Shown piece after piece: positions 1 through 7,937 of a stretch of DNA of 64,000 nt (position 1 is the stretch's first letter; each line of letters starts with the position of its first letter). Below the pieces are notes generated by a model that worked only from the letters and a program-made list of their open reading frames with translations, was not told the origin of the DNA and did no database searches. The stretch comes from UBA10908 sp964608965 (GTDB lineage: Bacteria > Bacillota > Clostridia > Peptostreptococcales > Anaerovoracaceae): the NCBI GenBank assembly GCA_964608965.1, contig CAZSPZ010000001.1, positions 142,376-206,375 of the forward strand, given 5' to 3'. The position numbers and the translations under genes are program-made.

Positions 1-1
1 C

Positions 2-151
2 TTTCTTCTCCGGTTAGCCGATCAGAACGGTTTCCTGGTGTCAATCGGCTCGGATGACCACGGTCCGGATGTCCGGAAAATTAAAAAAATCCACTCGTTT
101 CAAGTGGAGGCAGATATAAAGCGACTGGAGTGGATCGGGAAGCTGAAATAA
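2..151 (+). CDS. C-terminal fragment of an unidentified protein (5' end outside window)
   Basis: An open frame enters from the left edge and ends at TAA 149-151, giving 49 residues. It includes a GSDDHGPD stretch and a charged, probably helical tail ending in IGKLK. No complete motif lets me name the family. The GSDDHG stretch recalls metal-dependent PHP-type phosphoesterases, but that is only a resemblance. The gene converges on the minus-strand kinase with about 21 bases between stops and no visible terminator. It is called coding because the frame stays open up to the stop and its end fits tightly against the neighbouring gene. Confidence 0.45.
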   Translation, partial: FLLRLADQNGFLVSIGSDDHGPDVRKIKKIHSFQVEADIKRLEWIGKLK

Positions 152-172
152 TATTGCATTTCAATGCGCAAT

Positions 173-745
173 CTAAATGATAAAATCACAAATCGATTCC
201 AGGTTTGACTGCGAAAAATATAGATTTTCCAGCGGAATCCATCGGTTTTCAAATACTGTGAAACGTTCGGCACCTTCTCTTCGCAGCAGGCGCTCCGCTT
301 GCTCTTCTTTGGAAATGGTAAGCAATACCTTTATGTCGTAAAGATGACGAAGCGAAGGATGCAGGCTGTAAGTACCTTCTATGATTGTCAGCGGCAAAAA
401 CGGCAAAAATCGTTGACTCCTATATGACATTTCTTTGCAATCAAAAGGCTGATACCGAATTTCGGACGGCGCATTCGCCGAATCAATAAAAGGAGCCACA
501 TCCGTAAGGAAACGTTCAAAGTGGACATTGCCCCCTGCAGCGGCATACCGTTCCTTGGTCCTGAGTTCTTTCGGCAAAAAAAAGTCGTCCATAGGTATGA
601 TACGTGCGTTGAATCGTTCTTGCATTACTGCGGCAAGACTCGTTTTCCCCGACGCGCAAGGACCGTCTATTGCTATTGTTAGGCTGTTTTTTTTATGAAG
701 GCCGGCTTGTATCGCCGCGAAAAGCGGATCAAAATTTTTTTCCAT
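173..745 (-). CDS. Uridine kinase-like P-loop kinase
   Basis: A small cytoplasmic P-loop kinase of about 190 residues, resembling the uridine kinase/phosphoribulokinase group. The Walker A loop GPCASGKT is at residues 28-35 and an MDDFF motif follows near 52-56, as in uridine kinases where the Asp contacts the nucleoside. The sequence IIEGTYSLHP resembles the conserved EG.Y/H segment of the same family. I chose the ATG giving MEKNF at 743-745; an in-frame ATG six codons upstream (761-763) is also possible, and neither has a clear ribosome site. The substrate cannot be read from sequence; these short homologues are usually annotated only as uridine kinase-like. It stands alone, convergent with the gene to its left and divergent from the PC4-like gene. 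Confidence 0.75.
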   Translation of the reverse strand: MEKNFDPLFAAIQAGLHKKNSLTIAIDGPCASGKTSLAAVMQERFNARIIPMDDFFLPKELRTKERYAAAGGNVHFERFLTDVAPFIDSANAPSEIRYQPFDCKEMSYRSQRFLPFLPLTIIEGTYSLHPSLRHLYDIKVLLTISKEEQAERLLRREGAERFTVFENRWIPLENLYFSQSNLESICDFII

Positions 746-809
746 GGGTTGATTGTAACACATCGCATCAAGAGGGGAAACTGCGAAAGTGCAGAGGCAT
801 AAAATTTAC

Positions 810-838
810 TTGACAAATTATGTAAAAATAAATATAAT
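810..838 (+). promoter_or_regulatory. Consensus sigma-A promoter for the PC4-like gene
   Basis: TTGACA at 810-815 and TATAAT at 833-838 are both perfect hexamers separated by 17 bases. Transcription should start near 845, leaving a leader of about 40 bases before the ATG at 888. A promoter this close to consensus suggests strong constitutive expression. Confidence 0.9.
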
Positions 839-887
839 ATTACATGTCTAGTGTTCTTGGGAGCGGGCATTGAGAAAGGAAACAGCA

Positions 888-1229
888 ATGAACGGTACGG
901 TTATCGAGGTTATGGAGACCGCAAAATCCTACAACAAGAGCGAAAAGAGCAATAAAAGCCCAGAGAAAGATCAGAAGAACGATGAATTTACGTACGAGAT
1001 TAAAGAGCATATCGGAGTTCTTCGGACAAGTGCAGGTGGTTGGACAAAAGAATTGAATCTTGTTTCCTGGAATGGAAAACCCGTAAAATATGACCTCCGC
1101 GAGTGGTCGGAAGATCATAAGAAAATGTCCAGGGGAGTAACTCTCACAAAAGCAGAAGCAAAAGTCATGTTTCACTGGCTTTCAGACAGAGATTTTTCCA
1201 AAACGGATACCGACGAAGAAGATGAATAG
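888..1229 (+). CDS. PC4/YdbC-family ssDNA-binding protein
   Basis: A 113-residue protein whose second half matches the YdbC branch of the PC4 (transcriptional coactivator p15) fold: YEIKEHIGVLRTS, GWTKELNLVSWNG, KYDLREW and the final helix LTKAEAKVMFHWL. PC4-fold proteins bind single-stranded DNA as dimers; the exact role of bacterial YdbC is not well defined. The first 40 residues are Lys/Ser/Glu-rich and probably disordered, and the C-terminus is strongly acidic. I start at ATG 888, which sits 7 bases after AGAAAGGA (873-880), not at the in-frame TTG at 870. A consensus promoter precedes it and a strong hairpin terminator follows, so it is a single-gene transcript. Confidence 0.85.
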   Translation: MNGTVIEVMETAKSYNKSEKSNKSPEKDQKNDEFTYEIKEHIGVLRTSAGGWTKELNLVSWNGKPVKYDLREWSEDHKKMSRGVTLTKAEAKVMFHWLSDRDFSKTDTDEEDE

Positions 1230-1230
1230 T

Positions 1231-1268
1231 AAAATAAGCGGAGAAATCTCCGCTTATTTTTTATTTTT
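1231..1268. terminator. Bidirectional intrinsic terminator
   Basis: A 14-bp inverted repeat (1231-1244 with 1247-1260) followed by T-rich sequence on the plus strand and preceded by A-rich sequence, so it can end both the PC4-like transcript and the convergent glycosylase transcript. The glycosylase stop codon lies inside the hairpin. Confidence 0.85.
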
Positions 1269-1910
1269 TGGAGCCGGATCTTTTAGTTCAGGTATCGCAC
1301 CGCCTGCAATTGCCCATAAATATAAGCTTGCAACGGAGCCGTAAGGCGAATAGCGGCGACAATACTTGTCAAAGAGCTTTCTGTCGATTTTTCGATGCCG
1401 ATAGAGCATACGAAAACCTCTTAGTATAGCTAAATCTCCATAACTGACGATATTCGGCCTTTGCATGCAAAATATCATCAGCATTTCCGCTGTCCAAACG
1501 CCGATACCTTTTAAAGCGGAAAGTTCCTGAACAACTTCTTTGTCGCTCTTGTTGTGGAGCTCATCTATTTTTAGCTCTCCACTGAGTACTTTATGTGAAT
1601 TGTCTATGATATATTCTGCCTTACGAAAAGACATGCCGAACTTTTGCAAATCTTCCAGCGGCGTGCCGCAAATTTTTTCCGGTGTGATGTTACCGTAAAA
1701 ATCCGTCATTCTTTTCCATATTGTACGATGGGCAGCTGTCGAAATCTGTTGACCGACGATGCTGTTGACCAGCGACTCGTACAAGTCTGTCTGCACCGGC
1801 CTTTTGATCGGACCGATTGTTTCGATGGCTTTCCCCAATATCGGGTCCTTGCTTTTTAGGTAATCTGTCGACTTTTCGTCATATTCAAAATACAATTCTT
1901 TTCCTCGCAT
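1254..1910 (-). CDS. DNA-3-methyladenine glycosylase II (AlkA-type, HhH-GPD)
   Basis: Base-excision repair glycosylase that removes alkylated purines. The 218 residues lack the N-terminal domain of E. coli AlkA, as in many Bacillota homologues. The helix-hairpin-helix LKGIGVWTAEM is at 133-143, and the catalytic Asp is D159 in the SYGDLAILRG segment. The VGQQIS motif near 52-57 is typical of the family. The ATG at 1908-1910 has no clear ribosome site. An extended -10 sequence (TGCTATAAT on the minus strand, hexamer at 1928-1933) lies so close that the leader would be only about 10 bases. It is monocistronic and divergent from the C69 hydrolase gene. Confidence 0.88.
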   Translation of the reverse strand: MRGKELYFEYDEKSTDYLKSKDPILGKAIETIGPIKRPVQTDLYESLVNSIVGQQISTAAHRTIWKRMTDFYGNITPEKICGTPLEDLQKFGMSFRKAEYIIDNSHKVLSGELKIDELHNKSDKEVVQELSALKGIGVWTAEMLMIFCMQRPNIVSYGDLAILRGFRMLYRHRKIDRKLFDKYCRRYSPYGSVASLYLWAIAGGAIPELKDPAPKNKK

Positions 1911-1927
1911 TCACGTTATATGGTACA

Positions 1928-1936
1928 ATTATAGCA
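1928..1936 (-). promoter_or_regulatory. Extended -10 promoter for the glycosylase gene
   Basis: On the minus strand this reads TGCTATAAT, an extended -10 element with a perfect TATAAT. No recognisable -35 is found at 17 bases. Transcription would begin about 10 bases before the ATG, giving a nearly leaderless mRNA. Confidence 0.5.
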
Positions 1937-2029
1937 TAAGAATGGTGGCTGCACGAGCGGATAAACTGTGCTTCATCCATTCTGTGAATATGTTGTTTCA
2001 AATGATAAAAATGTTTAAAGAGGTGTAAC

Positions 2030-3418
2030 ATGAGAGATTTACCATCCTGCGATACGTTGGCTGTATACAAAACGCTCAGCGCATCGGGGTGTAACCTGTT
2101 TGCAAAAAACAGTGACAGAGATATAGACGAATCACAGCTGCTTCAGTTTTTCCCTCCCGAAAAGCACAAGGCAGGCGAAAAATTAAAATGCACGTACATC
2201 GAAGTGGATCAAGTAGAGGAAACAGCCGGAATGATCGGTTCGAAACCTTGGTGGATATGGGGTTTTGAGCATGGGATCAACGAATTCGGTGTCGCGATCG
2301 GAAACGAGGCGGATTGGTCCGAAATTCCTCCCAACGATAAGGAAGCTCTTCTTGGTATGGATCTTTTGCGTTTGGGCCTTGAGCGCGGCAAGACAGCTTA
2401 CGAGGCGATGCATGTCATCATCGATCTTCTGGAGGAATACGGCCAGGGCGGTTCGTGTTCCTACGGCGGACCTGTCGATGATTCATACCATAACACTTTC
2501 ATGATAGCCGACCCACAGGAAATCTGGCTTTTGGAAACGGTAGAAAAGCATTGGGTGGCAAAAAAGATTACCGGCGCTCATTTCATTTCCAACCTCTATT
2601 CCATCGGAACAGAGTACGACGAATGCTCCGAGGGGATCATTCAATATGCCGTTCAAAACGGATTGCACGACCCGGCTCGTCCGTTTGATTTTGCCAAAAG
2701 CTTTATGCTGATTAACAGCCGTTTTATGACGGGTCATTTAAGGGGAAGCAGACTGAAAAAGCTGAAAGACGGGGTGACCGAAAAGTATGAACCCGATCAT
2801 CTTTGGTCGATATTAAGAGATCATTACGAAGGGGATACGATATACTCCCGCTGGAGCCCCGCATCTGCGTGCTGTGCCTCGATATGCATGCACGGCGCAG
2901 AGCCGGGGCCGGCGCACACAGCGGCATCCATGGTCATCGAATATCGCAATTCAAAGTTTAAGGAGCTTCTATTTACTTATTGGGGGTCCATGTGTCCTCC
3001 CTGTTCCGGTTTTGCGATTCCGTTTTTTAATATCGGCTACGTCCCTTCCGCTCTGGGCATCGGAACAAACAAGTACAGCGAAGATTCTTTTTGGTGGAGA
3101 GTCAAGCGGATGCAAATAGCTGTCGAGTCGGATTATAATAAATATATCAAGGATGTGCAGGAATCCCAAAGCGTGCTTTACGCGGAGTTTAAATCCGCAG
3201 CAAGCGCGGCTCTTTCTAAGGCGGAAGCTCTTTTTGCCGAAGGCAAGGCGGAAGAAGCGAAAGCCTTGCTGCGCGATGTAACGGACAGCTGTTTCGCTCT
3301 CGTTGATAAGGCCGTGGCGGCTTTAACCGAAAAAATCGAGAGGGATATTGAATGTAATTCACCGGAAATTTATCGCGCCCGGTTTATCAGTACATTCAAG
3401 AATAGAGTAGGCATGTAA
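2030..3418 (+). CDS. Secernin/C69-family dipeptidase-like hydrolase
   Basis: An Ntn-type hydrolase of 462 residues related to secernins and the C69 dipeptidases. Cys7 in the segment SCDTLAVYK is the expected nucleophile after removal of the N-terminal peptide. The blocks NLFAKNSDRD, NEFGVAIGNE and GPVDDSYHNTFMIADPQEIWLLET fit secernin-like members. There is no signal peptide, so it is probably cytoplasmic, and the substrate is unknown. The C-terminal 90 residues are helical and Ala/Glu/Lys-rich. The start is supported by AGAGGTG at 2019-2025, 4 bases before the ATG. The next gene begins 25 bases downstream, so the two may be co-transcribed. Confidence 0.82.
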   Translation: MRDLPSCDTLAVYKTLSASGCNLFAKNSDRDIDESQLLQFFPPEKHKAGEKLKCTYIEVDQVEETAGMIGSKPWWIWGFEHGINEFGVAIGNEADWSEIPPNDKEALLGMDLLRLGLERGKTAYEAMHVIIDLLEEYGQGGSCSYGGPVDDSYHNTFMIADPQEIWLLETVEKHWVAKKITGAHFISNLYSIGTEYDECSEGIIQYAVQNGLHDPARPFDFAKSFMLINSRFMTGHLRGSRLKKLKDGVTEKYEPDHLWSILRDHYEGDTIYSRWSPASACCASICMHGAEPGPAHTAASMVIEYRNSKFKELLFTYWGSMCPPCSGFAIPFFNIGYVPSALGIGTNKYSEDSFWWRVKRMQIAVESDYNKYIKDVQESQSVLYAEFKSAASAALSKAEALFAEGKAEEAKALLRDVTDSCFALVDKAVAALTEKIERDIECNSPEIYRARFISTFKNRVGM

Positions 3419-3443
3419 AGAGCCGTGAACAGAGAGGAAATCT

Positions 3444-5003
3444 ATGGATATTACTGTTAAATTTTTTCCAAAAGGAGAAGGGCGCAGCCTAACCGTTCAA
3501 GAGGGAATCAGCATCGAAGCTGTTTTAAAGATGTTTTCTTCGGAATTGCCTTACGATGTGTATGCCGCGCGACTGGACAATCACGTAGTTTCTCTGGACA
3601 CGGTGCTGCCGTCTTCTTGCGAAGTGACATTTTTGGATATTCGTGATCCTTCCGGTAATCAAGCCTATCAAAACAGTGTGGTAGCATTATATTTGGAGGC
3701 GATTAAGCAAGTTTTCCCAAAGGCGGCCGTCACCATCGAACACTCGCTCAACAGAGGCATATTCACTACGGTGTCTTTGGGGCGCGCGACCACTGCGCTG
3801 GACGCTTTGGCTATCGAAAAAAAGATGAATTCGCTGGTCAGCCGGAATCTTCGGTTTTTTGACATTGATCCGGATCTTCAGTTAGTTGCGCCTACTACGG
3901 GCTATGTAAAATCTTTTGACCTTAAAAAGTGCCGGAACGGAATTGTCGTTCGCATCGCTGAGCCGGGCCATCCGACTTGCTTAGCTCCCTATCGGGATGA
4001 CAAGAAGCTTCATCAAGCATTTGACACACAGAAAAAATGGGATCGAATGTTAGGCATCGACTATATGGAAGATTTGAACAATATGATTAAAGACGGAAGT
4101 ATCAGAGATATTATTCAGATATCCGAAGCATTGCACGAAAAAAGCATTGCAGGCATTGCAGATCGGATCGTCAAAGGAAAAAAGCGTGTCATTTTAATCG
4201 CCGGACCGTCTTCTTCGGGTAAAACAACGTTTGCTCATCGCCTCTGCACGCAGCTTTGGGTAAACGGAGCAAAGCCCATCTATCTTGGTACGGATGATTA
4301 TTATTTAGACCGNNNNNNNNNNTCAATTCCGGCCGGGCCGGACGGAACACAAAATTTTGAAAATCTTGACTCTTTGGATATTCAGCTTTTCAACCGTCAC
4401 ATGAATGCTTTGCTCGCCGGGGAAACCGTCGATATCCCTTCCTTTGATTTTGGAGCCGGCAAGAAAATATACGGCAAGAGAATAACAACTGCTTTGCCTT
4501 TACAGCCCATCGTCATCGAAGGAATACATGGGTTAAATGAAAAGCTTACCGCTCAAATACCGGGAAAGGCTAAGTTTAAAATTTATATCAGCCCACTGAC
4601 GCAGGTTCGTATCGACAATCACAACAGGGTGCCGCTTACGGATGTACGCAAACTCCGGCGCCTTATCCGGGATGCTTCCTATCGCGGATGGGACGCAAAG
4701 CAGACGATAGAAGCCTGGCCAAAAGTAAGGGCCGGCGAGGACGTTAATATTTTCCCTTACAGCATAGAGGCCAACGCCTTCTTTAATTCAGTCCACGTCT
4801 ACGAATTGGCTGTTTTAAAGAAATATGCAAGGCCGCTTTTAGAAGAAATCGGAGTGGAAGACGAAGAGTATTCAGAAGCGCAGCGTTTGCTTCGCCTGCT
4901 TAGCTTTGTCCGCGAAATAGAGGACGATTCAATCATTGCCAACAATTCAGTCATTCGAGAATTCATCGGAGGAAGTATTATTTTCAAGGGAGACGGCGAA
5001 TGA
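3444..5003 (+). CDS. TGS-domain nucleoside kinase (uridine kinase-like), with a 10-N gap
   Basis: A 519-residue protein combining an N-terminal TGS-like ubiquitin-fold domain (about 1-65), a middle segment resembling the second additional domain of threonyl-tRNA synthetase, and a C-terminal uridine kinase/PRK domain. Walker A GPSSSGKT starts at residue 254, followed by GTDDYY and IEGIHGLN. Clostridial proteins of this architecture are annotated as nucleoside kinases; the phosphate acceptor is not proven. Ten undetermined bases at 4313-4322 fall just after DDYYLD. The frame is open on both sides and the family length there fits, so the gap is probably about true to size. The stop overlaps the psuK start by 4 bases (ATGA), making a nucleoside-salvage operon with psuK and psuG. 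Confidence 0.85.
   Translation: MDITVKFFPKGEGRSLTVQEGISIEAVLKMFSSELPYDVYAARLDNHVVSLDTVLPSSCEVTFLDIRDPSGNQAYQNSVVALYLEAIKQVFPKAAVTIEHSLNRGIFTTVSLGRATTALDALAIEKKMNSLVSRNLRFFDIDPDLQLVAPTTGYVKSFDLKKCRNGIVVRIAEPGHPTCLAPYRDDKKLHQAFDTQKKWDRMLGIDYMEDLNNMIKDGSIRDIIQISEALHEKSIAGIADRIVKGKKRVILIAGPSSSGKTTFAHRLCTQLWVNGAKPIYLGTDDYYLDXXXXSIPAGPDGTQNFENLDSLDIQLFNRHMNALLAGETVDIPSFDFGAGKKIYGKRITTALPLQPIVIEGIHGLNEKLTAQIPGKAKFKIYISPLTQVRIDNHNRVPLTDVRKLRRLIRDASYRGWDAKQTIEAWPKVRAGEDVNIFPYSIEANAFFNSVHVYELAVLKKYARPLLEEIGVEDEEYSEAQRLLRLLSFVREIEDDSIIANNSVIREFIGGSIIFKGDGE
4313..4322. other. Assembly gap (10 N)
   Basis: Ten consecutive N inside the kinase domain coding sequence. The reading frame continues on either side, so the gene is probably intact, but up to four residues next to the nucleoside-binding loop are unknown. 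Confidence 0.98.
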
Positions 5004-5929
5004 AAAAATGCATAGGCGTCGTCGGAGGCATCACGGTAGATTTGGAAGGACGACCTTTTAACGATTTAATTTTACGGGATTCCAATCCCGGCACGTTGGA
5101 AATCACTTATGGAGGAGTCGCCAGAAATATTGCGGAAAATCTTCAGAGAATGGATGATTTTGCGGTTTGTTTTTGCTCTGCCGTAGGCGAAGATGCTTAT
5201 GCGAAAGACGCTGTGCTGTCCCTTTCTTCTATTGGGGTGGACGTGCGCGGTATAAAGGTTATTCCCGGAATTCGTACCGCAATGTATCTTTCCATCCTGG
5301 ATAAAGAAGGCGATATGGCGCTGGCTCTTGCTTCCATGGACATCCTTGAACATATTTCTCCCGAAATTGTTCAAGAGGCGGAGGCGGCGATGAACAGCGC
5401 GGAAGCTATTGTCCTAGATGCAAATCTTTCTCCTGAAGCGCTTCGATATTGCGCGCAGCGATTTTCGGACAAACCGATATTTGTAGATCCGGTATCTGTG
5501 AACAAAGCAAAAAAAATAAGAGAAATCATGAATCGCTGCCATACGATCAAACCGAATAAAGTCGAGGCGGAAGTCCTGGCGGATATGAAAATAGAAACGG
5601 AAGAAGATCTTACGGAAGCGGGCAGGCGCATTCTGCAATCCGGCACAAAAAGAGTTTTTATATCGCTTGGAAAAGACGGTGTGTTTTATATGGACGAAAG
5701 CCGCAGCGGCAAGGTCCGCCCGCCCGAGAACTTTCAGATCGTCAGCGCCACCGGGGCGGGCGATGCCATGTCCGCGGCCGTAGTTCGAGGTATGGTCTTA
5801 GGCCGCGACACGGCCCGCATCGCACGCGATGCGGTACTTGCCGCCAGCGCCACGCTGATGGTCAAAGCCCCTGTCAACCCGGAAATCGGCACTTTTTTTA
5901 AGGAAAGAGGAACAGAAAATGAGTTTTAG
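5000..5929 (+). CDS. psuK: Pseudouridine kinase (PfkB/ribokinase family)
   Basis: Phosphorylates pseudouridine to pseudouridine 5'-phosphate, the substrate of PsuG encoded next. The 309 residues show the ribokinase fold: N-terminal GGITVDLEG, the YGGVARNIAENL substrate loop and the C-terminal ATGAGDAMSA anion-hole motif (about 250-259) with catalytic Asp255. The function is assigned from the PfkB family plus direct linkage to psuG; alone it could be any PfkB sugar kinase. The start overlaps the upstream kinase by 4 bases and the end overlaps psuG by 11 bases, indicating translational coupling. Confidence 0.9.
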   Translation: MKKCIGVVGGITVDLEGRPFNDLILRDSNPGTLEITYGGVARNIAENLQRMDDFAVCFCSAVGEDAYAKDAVLSLSSIGVDVRGIKVIPGIRTAMYLSILDKEGDMALALASMDILEHISPEIVQEAEAAMNSAEAIVLDANLSPEALRYCAQRFSDKPIFVDPVSVNKAKKIREIMNRCHTIKPNKVEAEVLADMKIETEEDLTEAGRRILQSGTKRVFISLGKDGVFYMDESRSGKVRPPENFQIVSATGAGDAMSAAVVRGMVLGRDTARIARDAVLAASATLMVKAPVNPEIGTFFKERGTENEF

Positions 5930-6833
5930 AGAGTATATGGATATTTCCCCGGAGGTGGCAGACGCTTTGAAGTCCTGCAAAGCCGTTGTGGCTTTGGAAT
6001 CCACCATCATTTCTCACGGAATGCCTTATCCTGAAAACGTGAAAACCGCCATGGCCGTGGAAGCCGTTATCCGGGAGGCCGGCGCTGTTCCCGCAACCAT
6101 CGCTGTTTTAAAGGGACGACTTAAAGTGGGACTGACCGAAGAAGAAATAGAATATCTAGCGACAGCCAAAAACGTCTGGAAAGTCAGCCGGAGAGATCTT
6201 CCTGCGTTGATTGCGGCAAGTCAGGACGGCGCCACGACCGTTGCAGGCACCATGATCATTGCCGCTATGGCCGGAATAAAAGTTTTTGTTACCGGAGGTG
6301 TCGGCGGCGTTCATCGGGATGCCGGAAAAACCTTTGATATTTCCGCCGATTTGGAAGAGTTGAAAGAGACGGATGTAACAGTCGTTTGTGCAGGGTGTAA
6401 AAGCATACTGGATATCCCGGCCACCCTTGAATATCTTGAAACATCAGGAGTGCCTGTCGTTACGTATCAGTCGGACGAATTTCCGGCTTTTTACAGCGCT
6501 AAAAGCGGTTGCAAAGCGCAGCTGCGCATGGACACGCCCTTCGCCATCGCAAAGATGTTGAAAGCAAAGTATGCATTGGAGCTTCGAGGCGGCGTTCTTG
6601 TTGCCTGTCCGGTGCCGGAGAACCACGAAATACCTTTCCCCCAAATGGAGGAAATCATCGACCAAGCGCTGAAAGATTGCGAAGCGTTCAACATAACCGG
6701 GAGCAAAGTAACACCCTTCCTTTTAGACAGGGTCGTAAAACTCACCGAAGGACGCGCTTTGGCGGTAAATAAAGAATTAATTTTAAACAACGCAAAAGTC
6801 GGCGCGGAAATCGCTTTGGAATTAATTAAATAA
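5919..6833 (+). CDS. psuG: Pseudouridine-5'-phosphate glycosidase
   Basis: Cleaves the C-C glycosidic bond of pseudouridine 5'-phosphate to uracil and ribose 5-phosphate. The 304 residues match the compact PsuG family throughout, including ALESTIISHGMPYPEN near the N-terminus, VSRRDLP, the TVAGTM segment and TGGVGGVHR. The family uses a Lys Schiff base and a divalent metal. The length is typical. The ATG overlaps the end of psuK by 11 bases. With psuK and the upstream nucleoside kinase it forms a pathway for recovering uracil and ribose phosphate from RNA-derived pseudouridine. Confidence 0.95.
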   Translation: MSFREYMDISPEVADALKSCKAVVALESTIISHGMPYPENVKTAMAVEAVIREAGAVPATIAVLKGRLKVGLTEEEIEYLATAKNVWKVSRRDLPALIAASQDGATTVAGTMIIAAMAGIKVFVTGGVGGVHRDAGKTFDISADLEELKETDVTVVCAGCKSILDIPATLEYLETSGVPVVTYQSDEFPAFYSAKSGCKAQLRMDTPFAIAKMLKAKYALELRGGVLVACPVPENHEIPFPQMEEIIDQALKDCEAFNITGSKVTPFLLDRVVKLTEGRALAVNKELILNNAKVGAEIALELIK

Positions 6834-6846
6834 TTTCAATTTGGCC

Positions 6847-6875
6847 TTGCATTTTTTTAACCTCGGCAATATAAT
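6847..6875 (+). promoter_or_regulatory. Promoter of the Fur-family/rubrerythrin/SOR operon
   Basis: TTGCAT at 6847-6852 and a perfect TATAAT at 6870-6875 with 17 bases between them. The Fur box begins at the base right after the -10 and covers the expected start site near 6882. Confidence 0.85.
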
Positions 6876-6894
6876 GATAACGATAATCATTATC
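6876..6894 (+). promoter_or_regulatory. Fur box operator
   Basis: GATAACGATAATCATTATC matches the classical 19-base Fur box at 18 of 19 positions. Its core GATAAT-C-ATTATC (6882-6894) is a perfect 6-1-6 inverted repeat. A PerR box shares the ATAATnATTAT core, so the site alone does not separate Fur from PerR. Its position over the start site implies repression, most simply autoregulation by the Fur-family protein encoded next. Confidence 0.88.
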
Positions 6895-6912
6895 ATATAT
6901 GCAGAGAGGAAA

Positions 6913-7347
6913 ATGATGAGGTATTCCCGACAAAGAGAAATGATATGGCAAGCGGTTGCGGAAAAGCCGGTTCATCCTACGGCGGACCAGGTCTACAAGA
7001 CGGTGCGCGCAAAAGATTCCAGAATCAGTTTAGGCACCGTTTACCGCAATTTAAACCAATTGGCAGATGCAGGCGATCTTCTCCGGATTCCCGTTGCGGA
7101 CGGGAGGGATCACTTCGATTGCAATGTCAGAAGGCATTATCATTTGCACTGCACAAGTTGCGGCGCATTCAGCGATTTGTCGGAATCTCTTACAGAAAGT
7201 TTGTCTCAGGTGCTTTGCGGCATCAGCGATCAAACAGGTATGATTGTCAACCATGAACGCATTCAATTGGAAGGCCTTTGCGAGACCTGTGCGAAGGCAC
7301 GAAAAGCAAGGGAACAACAAGAAAATGTTGCAGAAATCTCAGGTTAA
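6913..7347 (+). CDS. Fur-family metalloregulator (PerR/Fur type)
   Basis: A 144-residue metal-dependent repressor. The winged-helix DNA-binding half includes ISLGTVYRNLNQL (about 38-50). The regulatory metal ligands lie in DHFDC and RHYHLHC, and the structural zinc site is C80xxC83 plus C123xxC126. Linkage to rubrerythrin and superoxide reductase favours a PerR-like peroxide or iron-oxidation role, while the operator looks like a Fur box; I leave the subtype open. Translation should start at the tandem ATGs 6913/6916 after AGAGAGGA (6903-6910). A longer in-frame reading from 6841 would translate the operator and is unlikely. Confidence 0.88.
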   Translation: MMRYSRQREMIWQAVAEKPVHPTADQVYKTVRAKDSRISLGTVYRNLNQLADAGDLLRIPVADGRDHFDCNVRRHYHLHCTSCGAFSDLSESLTESLSQVLCGISDQTGMIVNHERIQLEGLCETCAKARKAREQQENVAEISG

Positions 7348-7364
7348 GAAAGAAGGAGGATCAC

Positions 7365-7904
7365 GTGAAAGATTTAAAAGGGACAAAGACAGAAGAGAAT
7401 TTAATGGCAGCATTTGCCGGCGAATCTCAAGCCAGGAACAAGTATAACTACTATGCTTCCAAGGCAAGATCAGAAGGATATAACCAGATCGGGGATCTGT
7501 TTGACGAAACGGCTTTAAATGAAAAGGAACACGCAAAGCTTTGGTTCAAAGCAGCCCATGGTATCGGTTCCACCATCGAAAACCTTCTGGATGCTGCGGC
7601 GGGAGAGCATCAGGAATGGACCGCCATGTACAAAGAAATGGCCGAAACCGCCAGAGCGGAAGGTTTCGCCGAAATCGCAGCGCAGATGGAAGGCGTCGCA
7701 GCCATCGAGAAAGAGCACGAAGCGCGCTACAGAGTTCTTGCGGAAAACGTCAAGAACGACAAAGTCTTCAAAAAGGACGAAGAAGTGGTTTGGCAATGCT
7801 CCAATTGCGGACATGTTTACAAAGGAAATAGAGCCATGGAATTATGCCCTGTCTGCAAACATGAGATGAAGTACATGGTCGTAAAAAACGAAACATACAA
7901 ATAA
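7365..7904 (+). CDS. rbr: Rubrerythrin
   Basis: Non-haem diiron peroxidase that reduces hydrogen peroxide in the cytoplasm of anaerobes. The 179 residues contain a ferritin-like four-helix domain (about 1-140) with the diiron Glu/His ligands in helices such as NLMAAFAGESQARNKY and ALNEKEHAKLWF. A C-terminal rubredoxin-like domain follows, with CSNCGHVYKG and CPVCKHEM as the FeCys4 site. The start is GTG at 7365, 4 bases after the strong ribosome site AGAAGGAGGA (7351-7360); longer in-frame readings have no support. It lies 17 bases after the regulator gene and 33 before the superoxide reductase gene. Confidence 0.95.
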   Translation: MKDLKGTKTEENLMAAFAGESQARNKYNYYASKARSEGYNQIGDLFDETALNEKEHAKLWFKAAHGIGSTIENLLDAAAGEHQEWTAMYKEMAETARAEGFAEIAAQMEGVAAIEKEHEARYRVLAENVKNDKVFKKDEEVVWQCSNCGHVYKGNRAMELCPVCKHEMKYMVVKNETYK

Positions 7905-7937
7905 TTTATTTCTCAGCTGAATAGAAAGGTGATTATT

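Noticed and set aside
6841..6912. N-terminal extension of the Fur-family regulator
   Set aside because: It would translate the promoter -10 and Fur box; the ATG at 6913 has a good ribosome site.
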